Part shown: piece after piece, positions 8,742 to 17,335 of the stretch
Layout of the letters: each line of letters opens with the position of its first letter
Position numbering within the stretch: position 1 is the stretch's first letter
Notes under the pieces: model-generated
Seen by the model: only the letters and a program-made list of their open reading frames with translations
The model's database searches: none
Told to the model about the DNA's origin: nothing
Assembly (NCBI RefSeq): GCF_007004765.1
Contig: NZ_VIKR01000001.1
Coordinates: 1,116,001 to 1,180,000, forward strand
DNA length: 64,000 nt
DNA from: Aliikangiella marina
GTDB taxonomy: Bacteria; Pseudomonadota; Gammaproteobacteria; Enterobacterales; Kangiellaceae
Reading direction: 5' to 3'
Position numbers and translations under genes: made by a program

Positions 8742-9281
8742 TTATTTGTCTTCATCTGCCGCGATTTTTTCGCGGCGTTTGACTCTTTCCTGCCATGCGC
8801 TAAGCACGTGCAAGCGCCAAAACAAGCGGATTCCAGCGTAACCAAGTAGCGCTGCAACTGTTCCACATATCAAACAGCCCAACAAGAACGGTTCCCAAAT
8901 TGCTGATAAATTACTGGATAGCCAATCCCAGCTTAGCTCAAACTGAAACTCCGTCGATTCTTCTCTGAGCGTCCATACGCCCACTAGGTACGCAAAGCCA
9001 AAAATAAATGGCATAGTCAATGGATTGGTAACCCACACCAATGCCACTGAGATTGCGATGTTAGCCCTGAAAATAACGGCGCCACCTGCTGCTAGTAGCA
9101 TTTGAAAGGGAACCGGAATAAAGGCACAAAATAATCCGACTAAAAACGCATGACCGACCGAAAAGCGCGTGAGGTGCCAGAGTTGTGGGTCATGGATAAG
9201 CTTGCCGAATACCTTGAGGAATCGATTGTCTTTAATCGAATCAGGATCAGGCAAATAGCGTTTGATGATTTTTCTCGCCAT
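8742..9281 (-). CDS. DUF2062 membrane protein
   Basis: About 179 residues from the ATG at 9281, which gives the usual family start MARKIIKRYLPDPDSI. An upstream in-frame ATG at 9338 would add 19 unusual residues. The family has three to four hydrophobic segments; here they are about 45-75, 85-110 and 125-160. DUF2062 proteins are conserved inner-membrane proteins of unknown role, often next to comEC in Gammaproteobacteria, as here where comEC is divergent. The last codons converge with the bfr operon, 17 bp from its stop. A GC-rich hairpin (CCGCGA...CGCGG) inside the C-terminal codons could serve as a terminator. Confidence 0.85.
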   Translation of the reverse strand: MARKIIKRYLPDPDSIKDNRFLKVFGKLIHDPQLWHLTRFSVGHAFLVGLFCAFIPVPFQMLLAAGGAVIFRANIAISVALVWVTNPLTMPFIFGFAYLVGVWTLREESTEFQFELSWDWLSSNLSAIWEPFLLGCLICGTVAALLGYAGIRLFWRLHVLSAWQERVKRREKIAADEDK

Positions 9282-9510
9282 GACTTTAACAGCTGATAAA
9301 CGGTGGGTTTTAAAAGTGGGCCAATTGTAGCGGCACATTCACTGAAATGTAAGTCTTTTAATGTTAGGAAATTATTACGAGACCAACAAATCGCCTGTTT
9401 GAAGCGAACCAGCCTGTCTAGATCCAGGTTTTATCTTAGGTGTTAATTAAAAATCAAATCGGTTTTTAGTTCGGTGATCATGACAATCGTTAAATTGTTA
9501 CTTAAAGGAA

Positions 9511-11796
9511 TTGCAGTTGTTTTTCTATGGAATGGGGTTTCTATTGGGGTGCACGAGTCTCTGGTTTATTGATAGTCAAGGACAGGCGTTGTTATTGCTG
9601 AGTGCTAGTTTAGCTACTTTTGTGTTTTGCTATGTAAGACGATTTACTAATCGCTTATTCATTGCATTTTTACTAGGTCTGCTATGGTCGTCCTTAAATA
9701 TTGTGATTTGGGCTGAGCAAACACAAGCAATAGTTGAACGACCTAAGTCGAGCAAATTAACAGGTTACATTTGCAGTATTCCTGTTTACCAGATTGAATC
9801 GTGGCAATTTGATTTTTGTGCAAAAACGATTGACTCGGAACCGCTGAGTCACTTAAGCAGAAACCGGGTAAAAGTCCGTTGGGGAAAGTATGCAGTTGAT
9901 CCCAGTACAACACCCAAAGCGGGTCAATTTTGGCGTTTTAATGTCAAGTTAAGACCGGTCCACTCAAAACTTAATCCCGCAAGTTTTGATTATGAACGAT
10001 GGTTAATCAGTAACGGATTTATTGCAACTGCCTCGGTAAAGACAGAAGCAAGTCTAATGGAAGGCACTAGTCTTGCGAGTCGTTTTCATCGATGGCGACA
10101 ATCTGTTTTTGAGCATTTGGAAGGGGTGCTTCCGCAAAGCCCTCAAAGGCCACTAATGCTCGCTTTGCTGCTGGGCGAAAGAAATGAAATATCACCCAGT
10201 CAGTGGCAGTTACTTCAGCAAACCGGGACTTCGCATTTACTCGCTATTTCAGGTCTGCATGTTGGTATCGCGAGCTTATGGAGTTACTGGATAATCAATT
10301 TCCTTTGGAAACGTTCAGCAACCTTGTGCCGCATGCTTCCTGCTTATCAAGCAGCACAGATCGCTTCACTGTGCGGAGCGATAATGGTTGTTTTGTTGAG
10401 TGGTATGGGTCTGCCTGCGCAACGAGCACTATTGATGTTATTGTTGTTTATTGGCGCACGACAAACGGGAATATATCTTTCGTTATCCAGCACAATTGGA
10501 CTCGCGTTAATCGGAATTTTAATTTTAGATCCCTTTGCGCCATTAGCAACGAGCTTTTGGTTATCGTTTGGTGCTGTTTTAGTGATTGCGATCGTCGTTA
10601 ATCGAAGTATCAGTCCTCGCAACAAATTATGGTCGTGGCTATCGGTTAATTGGTACCTCTATTTGGCAATGATTCCGATAGGATTGTTATTTTTTGAGGT
10701 TATTAGTTGGGTCGCCTTGATAGCCAATATTTTATTAATTCCGCTCACTAGTTTTGCTACCACGCCATTACTTTATATTGGAGGAATGCTATCAATTTTT
10801 AGCGAGCAATTTGCAAAATTCATATTTGTTCTAGCAGACTATCTGTTAATTTTAACCACCTGGGTTCAATCTAAAACTGCACAGTTAAATCCCAAAAGCC
10901 TATCCTTCGTTTTTAACTCAGTTGTTCTGATGATTTTTTTTGTTTTGCTGCTCGTTTCAGCATTTCCAAAGAAAAGTTTATCAAAATCACCCCTATTTGC
11001 TGGCTTGGTGATCATTTTACTGTATCAGAATAAACCAAGCATCCCCCCGAAGTTTGAAATGTGGGTGTTTGATATCGGTCAAGGTCTAGCCATTTTTGTG
11101 AACACCGCCCAGGGAAGCCTGTTGTATGACACTGGATGGGGAAACAGCGCGCATGCAACTGCGCAGTCCAGTGTAATACCTTATTTGAACAAAATGCGGA
11201 TTAATACAATCAATCGTTTAGTGGTCAGTCACGGAGATGCCGATCACGCCGGTGGGCTGGGCGCGATATTAAACTCGCTAGACACACAAACAATTATTAG
11301 CGGCGAACCACTTGATTCGTATTCAAGCGAAAACTGTCATCACAAACGGCCCTGGCAGTGGGGAGACGTTAAATTCAAATTCTTACAACATAACCCGAAT
11401 AATCAATGGCAAGGCAATAATAGCTCCTGTGTTCTTTCAATCACGGTTAACGGTTTTCGTATCCTGTTGCCAGGGGATATTGAGAAAAGCGCGGAAAACC
11501 GTTTAATTGCTCGTGGAATAGAAGCTTACGATGTCGTCATTGCCCCTCATCATGGGAGTAAAACGAGCTCTACTTGGTGGTTTGTTCGACACACATCGCC
11601 CAAACATGTCATTTTTTCAACAGGCTACGACAATCAATGGGGATTTCCCAAACAGTCTGTTGTTGAGCGTTATTTGCAAGCGCGTAGTAAGGTTTGGATA
11701 ACTCATCGAGACGGAGCGATAAAGGTTACTATCGACCAAGCAGGAGGCCTTGAAGTCAGCAGTATGCGAGAAGAACACCCTCATTTTTGGCGATAG
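9511..11796 (+). CDS. comEC: ComEC/Rec2 DNA-uptake channel protein
   Basis: 761 residues in three parts: an N-terminal segment with two to three helices followed by an OB-like DUF4131 region; a Competence domain (about 200-480) with LAISGLHVGI and many helices; and a C-terminal metallo-beta-lactamase-like domain (about 510-755) with VVSHGDADHAGG near residue 570. It forms the inner-membrane channel for single-stranded DNA during natural transformation, and the lactamase-like part may degrade the other strand. TTG start preceded by AAAGGAA. A conserved neighbour of the exbB-exbD-msbA-lpxK operon. No other competence genes lie in the window. Confidence 0.95.
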   Translation: MQLFFYGMGFLLGCTSLWFIDSQGQALLLLSASLATFVFCYVRRFTNRLFIAFLLGLLWSSLNIVIWAEQTQAIVERPKSSKLTGYICSIPVYQIESWQFDFCAKTIDSEPLSHLSRNRVKVRWGKYAVDPSTTPKAGQFWRFNVKLRPVHSKLNPASFDYERWLISNGFIATASVKTEASLMEGTSLASRFHRWRQSVFEHLEGVLPQSPQRPLMLALLLGERNEISPSQWQLLQQTGTSHLLAISGLHVGIASLWSYWIINFLWKRSATLCRMLPAYQAAQIASLCGAIMVVLLSGMGLPAQRALLMLLLFIGARQTGIYLSLSSTIGLALIGILILDPFAPLATSFWLSFGAVLVIAIVVNRSISPRNKLWSWLSVNWYLYLAMIPIGLLFFEVISWVALIANILLIPLTSFATTPLLYIGGMLSIFSEQFAKFIFVLADYLLILTTWVQSKTAQLNPKSLSFVFNSVVLMIFFVLLLVSAFPKKSLSKSPLFAGLVIILLYQNKPSIPPKFEMWVFDIGQGLAIFVNTAQGSLLYDTGWGNSAHATAQSSVIPYLNKMRINTINRLVVSHGDADHAGGLGAILNSLDTQTIISGEPLDSYSSENCHHKRPWQWGDVKFKFLQHNPNNQWQGNNSSCVLSITVNGFRILLPGDIEKSAENRLIARGIEAYDVVIAPHHGSKTSSTWWFVRHTSPKHVIFSTGYDNQWGFPKQSVVERYLQARSKVWITHRDGAIKVTIDQAGGLEVSSMREEHPHFWR

Positions 11797-11943
11797 CTGG
11801 TTAATATCTGCACGATGCTTGAATTTTCTGGATAAAGTGCGCATTTGAAGAGTTCATTTCTTGATTATATCTTCCGCCTAGTTACAATTCTCTTAGCTTA
11901 AACCTCAACGGGTAATACAATTAACATAAGGTAGTTTTTCTGT

Positions 11944-12564
11944 ATGATCGCATTATTTAAAGCCGGTGGATGGATAATGTTTCCAATCCTTCTTTGTTCA
12001 ATCGCAGCCTTAGCAATTTGCGTTGAAAGAGGGTGGAGTTTACGCCGTTCAAGAATTACGCCTAAACACCTAGTGGCACAGGTTTGGACGTGGATAAAAA
12101 ACAATCAACTTGACAAAAATAGGCTGAAAACACTCAAAAGTAGTTCTCCGCTTGGCGAAATACTCGCTGCCGGCTTAGTCAACCACGTGCATGGCCGAGA
12201 GACAATGAAAGAAAGTATTCAAGAAGCGGGCAGGCACGCTATATTAAGTTTAGAAAAGTATCTCAACACACTCGGTACCATTGCGTTGATTACTCCGTTA
12301 CTCGGACTTCTGGGGACCGTGTTAGGTATGATTGACGTATTTACCGTCATCACGGTCCAAGGAACGGGTGATGCAAACGCGTTAGCGTCTGGTATTTCAG
12401 AGGCGTTAATTACTACTGCAACCGGTCTGACGGTAGCGATACCTGCGTTAATGTTCCACCGTCATTTTGAACGACGCGTGGAAGAATTGGTGACAGAGAT
12501 GGAGCAAGAAGCGCTCAAAATGGTTGAAGTGCTTCATGGTGAAAGAGAAACTTTGAAAAGTTAA
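11944..12564 (+). CDS. exbB: MotA/TolQ/ExbB proton channel family protein
   Basis: 206 residues with three transmembrane helices: about 8-28, 108-130 and 150-175. The last two hold the conserved TPLLGLLGTVLGMIDVF and ALITTATGLTVAIPAL segments of the ExbB/TolQ family. With ExbD it forms a proton-driven motor in the inner membrane. No tonB gene is present, so the energised partner is not known. In Pseudomonas and relatives this exbBD pair sits between comEC and lpxK, as here. ATG start at 11944; exbD follows after 32 bp. Confidence 0.92.
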   Translation: MIALFKAGGWIMFPILLCSIAALAICVERGWSLRRSRITPKHLVAQVWTWIKNNQLDKNRLKTLKSSSPLGEILAAGLVNHVHGRETMKESIQEAGRHAILSLEKYLNTLGTIALITPLLGLLGTVLGMIDVFTVITVQGTGDANALASGISEALITTATGLTVAIPALMFHRHFERRVEELVTEMEQEALKMVEVLHGERETLKS

Positions 12565-12596
12565 GTTTACGTTAAACTTAGCTGAAGGAAACATAA

Positions 12597-13010
12597 GTGC
12601 TCAAAAAAATTAAAAAGAGTGAAATCACAATTAACTTAACACCGCTCATCGATGTGGTGTTTCTGTTATTGATATTTTTTATGGTGACTACGAGTTTTAC
12701 TCGAGAAACTCAAATAAAACTCGAGTTACCAAAAGCTGATGTCGAGCAGATGGATTCAGATCCTGAAGTCATTGAAATTAGTATTGACAAGGAGGGACGA
12801 ATGTTTGTGAACGGCAAAGGGTTAGTTAATTCGCAAATTGACACCATTCAAAAAGCAATTCGTCCAATCTATGAACGAAATAAAAATGTGCCAGTAATCA
12901 TCAGCGCTGATGCAAATGCAGCCTATCAATCGGTTGTTACTGCGATGGATGCAACATCGCAAATGGGTATCACTAATTTTAAAATGGCGACCCAGAGAAC
13001 CGAGCAATGA
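12597..13010 (+). CDS. exbD: ExbD/TolR biopolymer transport protein
   Basis: 137 residues. A short cytoplasmic tail is followed by one transmembrane helix (about 14-34) containing LTPLIDVVFLLLIFFM, with the conserved proton-carrying Asp, and a periplasmic domain ending near residue 135. GTG start at 12597 with GAAGGAA upstream. The last codons overlap the msbA start (ATGA), so translation is probably coupled. It partners ExbB encoded directly upstream. Co-transcription with lipid A transport and synthesis genes is conserved in many Gammaproteobacteria, but the functional reason is not clear. Confidence 0.93.
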   Translation: MLKKIKKSEITINLTPLIDVVFLLLIFFMVTTSFTRETQIKLELPKADVEQMDSDPEVIEISIDKEGRMFVNGKGLVNSQIDTIQKAIRPIYERNKNVPVIISADANAAYQSVVTAMDATSQMGITNFKMATQRTEQ

Positions 13011-14755
13011 GCAAAGAAAAAATTGAACAAGGAACGTTCAAGCGACTAGTCAAATATTTCACGGTCAGTCATTTACGCCTTGTATTAATCATCGCTATCC
13101 TCGGTAATATTATTTATGCTGCGATGGACGCTTGGTTTATTGCCTTATTCGAACCTTTAACCGATGAAGGTTTAGTCAATAATAATCTCGATATTATGCG
13201 CATGGCGCCATTAGTTATTTTAGGACTATTCACGGTACGAGGATTTGCAGGCATTGTCTCTAATTACTGTATGGCATGGGCCGGACAGAAAGTCGTACAA
13301 AAACTCAGAAACCAATTAGTTGATTCTTATTTGTTTTTACCGAGTCGGTTTTATGATGAAACAACCGCAGGAAAACTAATTTCTAAAGTCACTTTTAACA
13401 CTCAGCAAGTAGCTAATGCTAGCGCTGAAGCCATTACCAAGCTGGTAAGAGAAGGCGCTTCGATAATTTTTGCCATTGTTTATATGTTCTCGACAGACTG
13501 GCGATTGGCAAGTATCTACTTTGTCGGCGTACCGATCATTGCTGTGCTCGTTGCGGTTACTAGCAAGCGTTTTAAAAACGTCAGCAAAAACATTCAAGAT
13601 GCGATGGGAGATGTTACGCAAACCTCTCAAGAGATCGTTGAAGGTTTTCAGGTGATTAAAACCTTTAATGGCGAAGACTATGAGAAAAAAAGATTTTATG
13701 CTGTGGTCAACCGCAATCGCCAGCAAAACTTAAAGTTTATGTTGACCAGAGCGATAAGTGTTCCGTTAATTCAGTTAATCGCAGCCATTGCAATGTCACT
13801 AGTAGTGTATTACTCGGTGTTTTTATTTGAAGATGGTTCACTCTCGTCGGGCGAATTTGTTGCAATGTTTTTGATGATGGGTTTCGTATTTAAACCTCTT
13901 AAAAATATTTCAAACTTAAATAGTGTCATTCAACAAGGCTTAGCAGCCGCTCAAGATATATTCGCGACAATTGATCTTGAAAAAGAAATTGACTCCGGAT
14001 TAGCAGAGTTAACATCAATGCCAAAGAAAATCGAGTTTAGCCACGTATCTTTTAGTTACGAGTCTTCAGATCGAAAAGTTATTGATGATGTATCTTTTGA
14101 TGTCAATCAGGGCGAGACTGTTGCGCTGGTGGGTCATTCTGGTTCTGGAAAATCCACCTTAACTAATTTGTTACTGCGGTTTTATTCGCCTGACTCCGGC
14201 CAAATTTTATTCGACGGCCAATCCATTGAAAACTTTACGCTAGACTCGCTTCGAAGCAATGTCGCATTGGTGTCACAGCAAGTGACCTTATTCAATACCT
14301 CTGTAAAGGACAACATTGCCTATGGCCAAGAAACCATTGATGAAGCACGACTGATTGATGCTGCAGAAAAAGCCCATGCTTCGGAATTTATCGATAAACT
14401 ATCGAAAGGATTTGATAGTTTAGTCGGGGAGAATGGCTCTAAACTCTCAGGTGGGCAACGACAGAGGTTAGCGATTGCGAGGGCGATTTATAAGAACGCT
14501 CCCTTGATCATTATGGATGAAGCTACTTCGGCTTTAGATACTAAGTCTGAGCGTCATATTCAAGCCGCAATGGAAGCGCTGACAAAAGACCGAACAACTT
14601 TAGTTATCGCTCATCGTTTATCTACCATAGAAAATGCTGACAAAATTATTGTCATGGATGCAGGCAAAATCGTCGAACAAGGTCAACACCAGGCGCTTCT
14701 CGCACTCAATGGGACTTATGCTAAACTTCATTCCACCCAATTTAGCGATGAATAG
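13007..14755 (+). CDS. msbA: Lipid A export ATP-binding/permease protein MsbA
   Basis: 582 residues, the normal MsbA length. An N-terminal six-helix exporter domain (about 20-310) is followed by a nucleotide-binding domain with Walker A GHSGSGKST (about 375), signature LSGGQRQR (about 480) and Walker B LIIMDEATSALD (about 500). MsbA flips lipid A-core from the inner to the outer leaflet of the cytoplasmic membrane. It overlaps exbD by 4 bases and is followed after 3 bases by lpxK, which makes an upstream enzyme of its substrate. This order supports MsbA over other ABC exporters. Confidence 0.95.
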   Translation: MSKEKIEQGTFKRLVKYFTVSHLRLVLIIAILGNIIYAAMDAWFIALFEPLTDEGLVNNNLDIMRMAPLVILGLFTVRGFAGIVSNYCMAWAGQKVVQKLRNQLVDSYLFLPSRFYDETTAGKLISKVTFNTQQVANASAEAITKLVREGASIIFAIVYMFSTDWRLASIYFVGVPIIAVLVAVTSKRFKNVSKNIQDAMGDVTQTSQEIVEGFQVIKTFNGEDYEKKRFYAVVNRNRQQNLKFMLTRAISVPLIQLIAAIAMSLVVYYSVFLFEDGSLSSGEFVAMFLMMGFVFKPLKNISNLNSVIQQGLAAAQDIFATIDLEKEIDSGLAELTSMPKKIEFSHVSFSYESSDRKVIDDVSFDVNQGETVALVGHSGSGKSTLTNLLLRFYSPDSGQILFDGQSIENFTLDSLRSNVALVSQQVTLFNTSVKDNIAYGQETIDEARLIDAAEKAHASEFIDKLSKGFDSLVGENGSKLSGGQRQRLAIARAIYKNAPLIIMDEATSALDTKSERHIQAAMEALTKDRTTLVIAHRLSTIENADKIIVMDAGKIVEQGQHQALLALNGTYAKLHSTQFSDE

Positions 14756-14758
14756 TGG

Positions 14759-15778
14759 ATGTCAGCAGCGTCATCAATAGAAAAATATTGGTACAGTAAC
14801 CATTGGTCTAAATGGTTACTATGGCCACTATCGGCTTGTCTATTCTTACTCACGGTTTTAAAACGCCAACTCTATCAACTAGGCATCAAACCATCAAAAC
14901 GCATGTCGGTACCGGTTATTATTGTTGGTAACATCACAGTCGGAGGTACCGGTAAGACTCCCGCTATCGCTTATTTAAGTCGATTACTAACCAATAACAA
15001 CTACAAAGTCGGCATCGTTAGCAGAGGATATCGAGCCCAAGCCGCGCATTTTCCTTTCTGGGTTACGGATTCGGATACCGCAGAGACTGTCGGTGATGAA
15101 GTCTATATGCTTAAAAAGCAACTCGAGTTGCCGATAGTTATCGGGCCAGATCGCAGCAAAGCGGTCGAATTGCTAATCAAGAAATCCGCTCCCGATATAA
15201 TTTTGAGCGATGATGGACTTCAACATTATAAGATGGCTCGAGACTTTGAGTTACTTCTTGTCGATGGTGAGCGGGGATTCGGCAATCAACTCTGTCTTCC
15301 TTTTGGGCCCTTGAGAGAAACTATCGGTCGATTAAATTCAGTTGACTACATTATTCAAAATGGGGGAGAGCAAGCGCTGTTTCAACTTGAACAATTCCAA
15401 GATAAATTTTCTCATATCAAATTAGAAGTGAGCGGATTAATACATTTAAAAACAGGTGAATCAGTTTCTTTGGCCAATATAAAAAACAAATCGGTTAATG
15501 CCGTTTGCGGTATCGGTAATCCACAGCGTTTTTTTAATACACTTAACCCGCTTTGCCAACAGCTAAAGCGCTATTCGTTTCAAGATCACCATACCTTTAA
15601 GATGCAAGACTTTGCGGAAATGAACGATGATATAATCATTATGACCGAAAAAGATGCCGGTAAATGTCAATCATTCGCAAAAGATAATTGGTATTATCTT
15701 ACCGTCAGGATGAAGTTGGATGATCTACAAGCATCAAAATTACTTGCATCAATCAAACGGAAAATTAGGAGACAATGA
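14759..15778 (+). CDS. lpxK: Tetraacyldisaccharide 4'-kinase LpxK
   Basis: 339 residues. An N-terminal membrane helix (about 18-38) is followed by the P-loop GGTGKT (about 62), which phosphorylates the 4' position of the lipid A disaccharide precursor at the cytoplasmic face. LpxK-typical segments include SRGYRAQ, VGDEVYML and LSDDGLQHY. It follows msbA by 3 bases, and its stop overlaps the start of the Trm112-like gene. ATG start with little room for a ribosome binding site except inside msbA, so coupling is likely. Confidence 0.95.
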   Translation: MSAASSIEKYWYSNHWSKWLLWPLSACLFLLTVLKRQLYQLGIKPSKRMSVPVIIVGNITVGGTGKTPAIAYLSRLLTNNNYKVGIVSRGYRAQAAHFPFWVTDSDTAETVGDEVYMLKKQLELPIVIGPDRSKAVELLIKKSAPDIILSDDGLQHYKMARDFELLLVDGERGFGNQLCLPFGPLRETIGRLNSVDYIIQNGGEQALFQLEQFQDKFSHIKLEVSGLIHLKTGESVSLANIKNKSVNAVCGIGNPQRFFNTLNPLCQQLKRYSFQDHHTFKMQDFAEMNDDIIIMTEKDAGKCQSFAKDNWYYLTVRMKLDDLQASKLLASIKRKIRRQ

Positions 15779-15969
15779 TGGACAAAAATCTATTCGATAT
15801 TTTGGTTTGTCCTTTGTGTAACAGTAAACTCAGTTTAGCGAAAGACGAAAAACAATTAATTTGTAAGTTTGATCGTTTAAGCTTTCCTTTTGACGAAGAG
15901 ATACCGGTGCTAATTCCCGATAGAGCGACCAGCTTAACTAAAGCGCAGTTGGATGAAATCAATGGCTGA
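15775..15969 (+). CDS. Trm112 family (YcaR-like) small protein
   Basis: 64 residues, or 63 if the second of two adjacent ATGs is used. It shows the Trm112 pattern: LFDILVCPLCNSKL with CPLC, a third cysteine in LICK, and IPVLIPDRA. E. coli YcaR is encoded between lpxK and kdsB in the same way. The family's bacterial role is not settled; eukaryotic and archaeal Trm112 activates methyltransferases. The gene overlaps lpxK by 4 bases and kdsB by 8 bases, so all three are likely translated together. Confidence 0.92.
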   Translation: MMDKNLFDILVCPLCNSKLSLAKDEKQLICKFDRLSFPFDEEIPVLIPDRATSLTKAQLDEING

Positions 15970-16723
15970 CTTTCATGTGATCATTCCTGCGAGGCTTCAA
16001 TCAACACGCCTAGAAGCCAAAGCGCTTAAACTTATCGGTGACAAACCGATGATTCACCACGTTTGCGAACAGTCTCAACTCAGCGGTGCCAAAACTGTCA
16101 CTGTGGCTACAGATGATCATACGATTTTAAAATCTGTTGAAAGCGCCGGTTATCAAGCGGTAATGACTCGGGCTGATCATGCATCTGGAAGTGACCGCGT
16201 ATTTGAAGCTGCAGAAATTATCGGTTTAGCAAATGAAGACAGCATCGTTAATGTTCAAGGCGACGAACCATTTATTCCTCCAAGCAATATTAGACTGGTT
16301 GCTTCTTTGCTCGACACTAACGCTAATATGGCGACTCTATGTTGCCCAATAAAAACGGCTGATGAAGCGCTCGACCCAAATGCGGTTAAAGTGATATTTA
16401 ATACTCAGGGCCAAGCGATTTATTTTTCACGTTCGTTGATTCCTTACAATCGAAATCAACAAGTAGAGAGGGGCAAGCCGTTAGCTAGCAGTTATTATCG
16501 TCACATTGGGATCTACGCCTATCGTAAGTCATTTTTAAAGTCATTTATTAATTGGCCACAAAGTAAATTAGAAAAGACGGAATCACTAGAACAACTGCGA
16601 GTACTAGAAAACGGTGCCAGCATAGCAATATCACCCTTAACTGAGATGCCACCTCCAGGAGTCGATACACCTGAAGATCTTGAAAAGGCCCGCGTTTATT
16701 ATGCGTCTTTAACCTCAAATTAA
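15962..16723 (+). CDS. kdsB: 3-deoxy-manno-octulosonate cytidylyltransferase
   Basis: 253 residues. It makes CMP-Kdo, the donor for lipopolysaccharide inner core. The N-terminal nucleotide-binding motif IPARLQSTRLEAK has the common PARxxSTRLpgK form with Glu-Ala in place of Pro-Gly. NVQGDEPFI holds the metal-binding Asp. RHIGIYAYR is also typical. Start chosen at ATG 15962, with GGATG 6 bases upstream, giving MADFHVIIPAR as in known KdsB; the ATG at 15953 adds three residues. It overlaps the Trm112-like gene. Confidence 0.95.
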   Translation: MADFHVIIPARLQSTRLEAKALKLIGDKPMIHHVCEQSQLSGAKTVTVATDDHTILKSVESAGYQAVMTRADHASGSDRVFEAAEIIGLANEDSIVNVQGDEPFIPPSNIRLVASLLDTNANMATLCCPIKTADEALDPNAVKVIFNTQGQAIYFSRSLIPYNRNQQVERGKPLASSYYRHIGIYAYRKSFLKSFINWPQSKLEKTESLEQLRVLENGASIAISPLTEMPPPGVDTPEDLEKARVYYASLTSN

Positions 16724-16735
16724 TTAAGGAATACA

Positions 16736-17218
16736 ATGAATCACTCAGTATTATTTGTTTGTTTGGGGAATATTTGTCGCTCGCCGACTGCAGAAGGTGT
16801 GTTTAGAAAACTCGTTGAAGAAGCTCATCCGGATAATCAACTAATAATCGATTCTGCTGGAACCACGGGCTACCATGCCGGTGAGCATGCTGATAGTCGA
16901 GCAATATCTGCTGCTAAGAACAGAGGCTATGATCTTAGTAAGATTTTGTCGAGACAAGTGAGAGAAAGCGATTTTCACGAGTTTGACTTTATTATTGCAA
17001 TGGATAGGGAAAATTATCGCAACTTGAAACATTTGGCGGTACAGACCGGCAATGAATGTTACATTGATAAAATTAGATTATTTTTAACGTATTCACAACA
17101 AGCGGCCTATCAAGAAGTTCCTGATCCTTACTATGGTGGTGCAAAAGGATTTGATTTAGTCATTGATTTAATTGAAGACGCTTCACATGGTTTAATTAAA
17201 CAATTAAGCGTGAAATAG
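16736..17218 (+). CDS. Low-molecular-weight protein tyrosine phosphatase
   Basis: 160 residues. The P-loop VCLGNICRSPTAEG holds the Cys-X5-Arg-Ser catalytic motif near residue 9, and DPYYGG (about 130) carries the general acid Asp. The size matches LMW-PTPs such as Wzb/PtpA. It is 12 bp after kdsB and is the last gene of the comEC-to-phosphatase run, as in Pseudomonas. A strong terminator follows at 17291. The substrate is unknown; the family often acts on tyrosine kinases of polysaccharide export, none of which is in the window. Confidence 0.92.
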   Translation: MNHSVLFVCLGNICRSPTAEGVFRKLVEEAHPDNQLIIDSAGTTGYHAGEHADSRAISAAKNRGYDLSKILSRQVRESDFHEFDFIIAMDRENYRNLKHLAVQTGNECYIDKIRLFLTYSQQAAYQEVPDPYYGGAKGFDLVIDLIEDASHGLIKQLSVK

Positions 17219-17290
17219 GTAACTCACTCATGTGCAATCGATCAATCTAATCGGAGTCCAGCAGTAACCACAAATCCTTTAAAAGAATTC

Positions 17291-17325
17291 AAAAAAAAAG
17301 CCTCGTTTAACGAGGCTTTTTTTTT
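17291..17325. terminator. Bidirectional intrinsic terminator
   Basis: GCCTCG-TTTAA-CGAGGC stem-loop with A-runs on the left and T-runs on the right, so it can end transcription on both strands. It lies between the phosphatase gene (+) and rne (-), which converge here. Confidence 0.95.
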
Positions 17326-17335
17326 GCTGATTAAC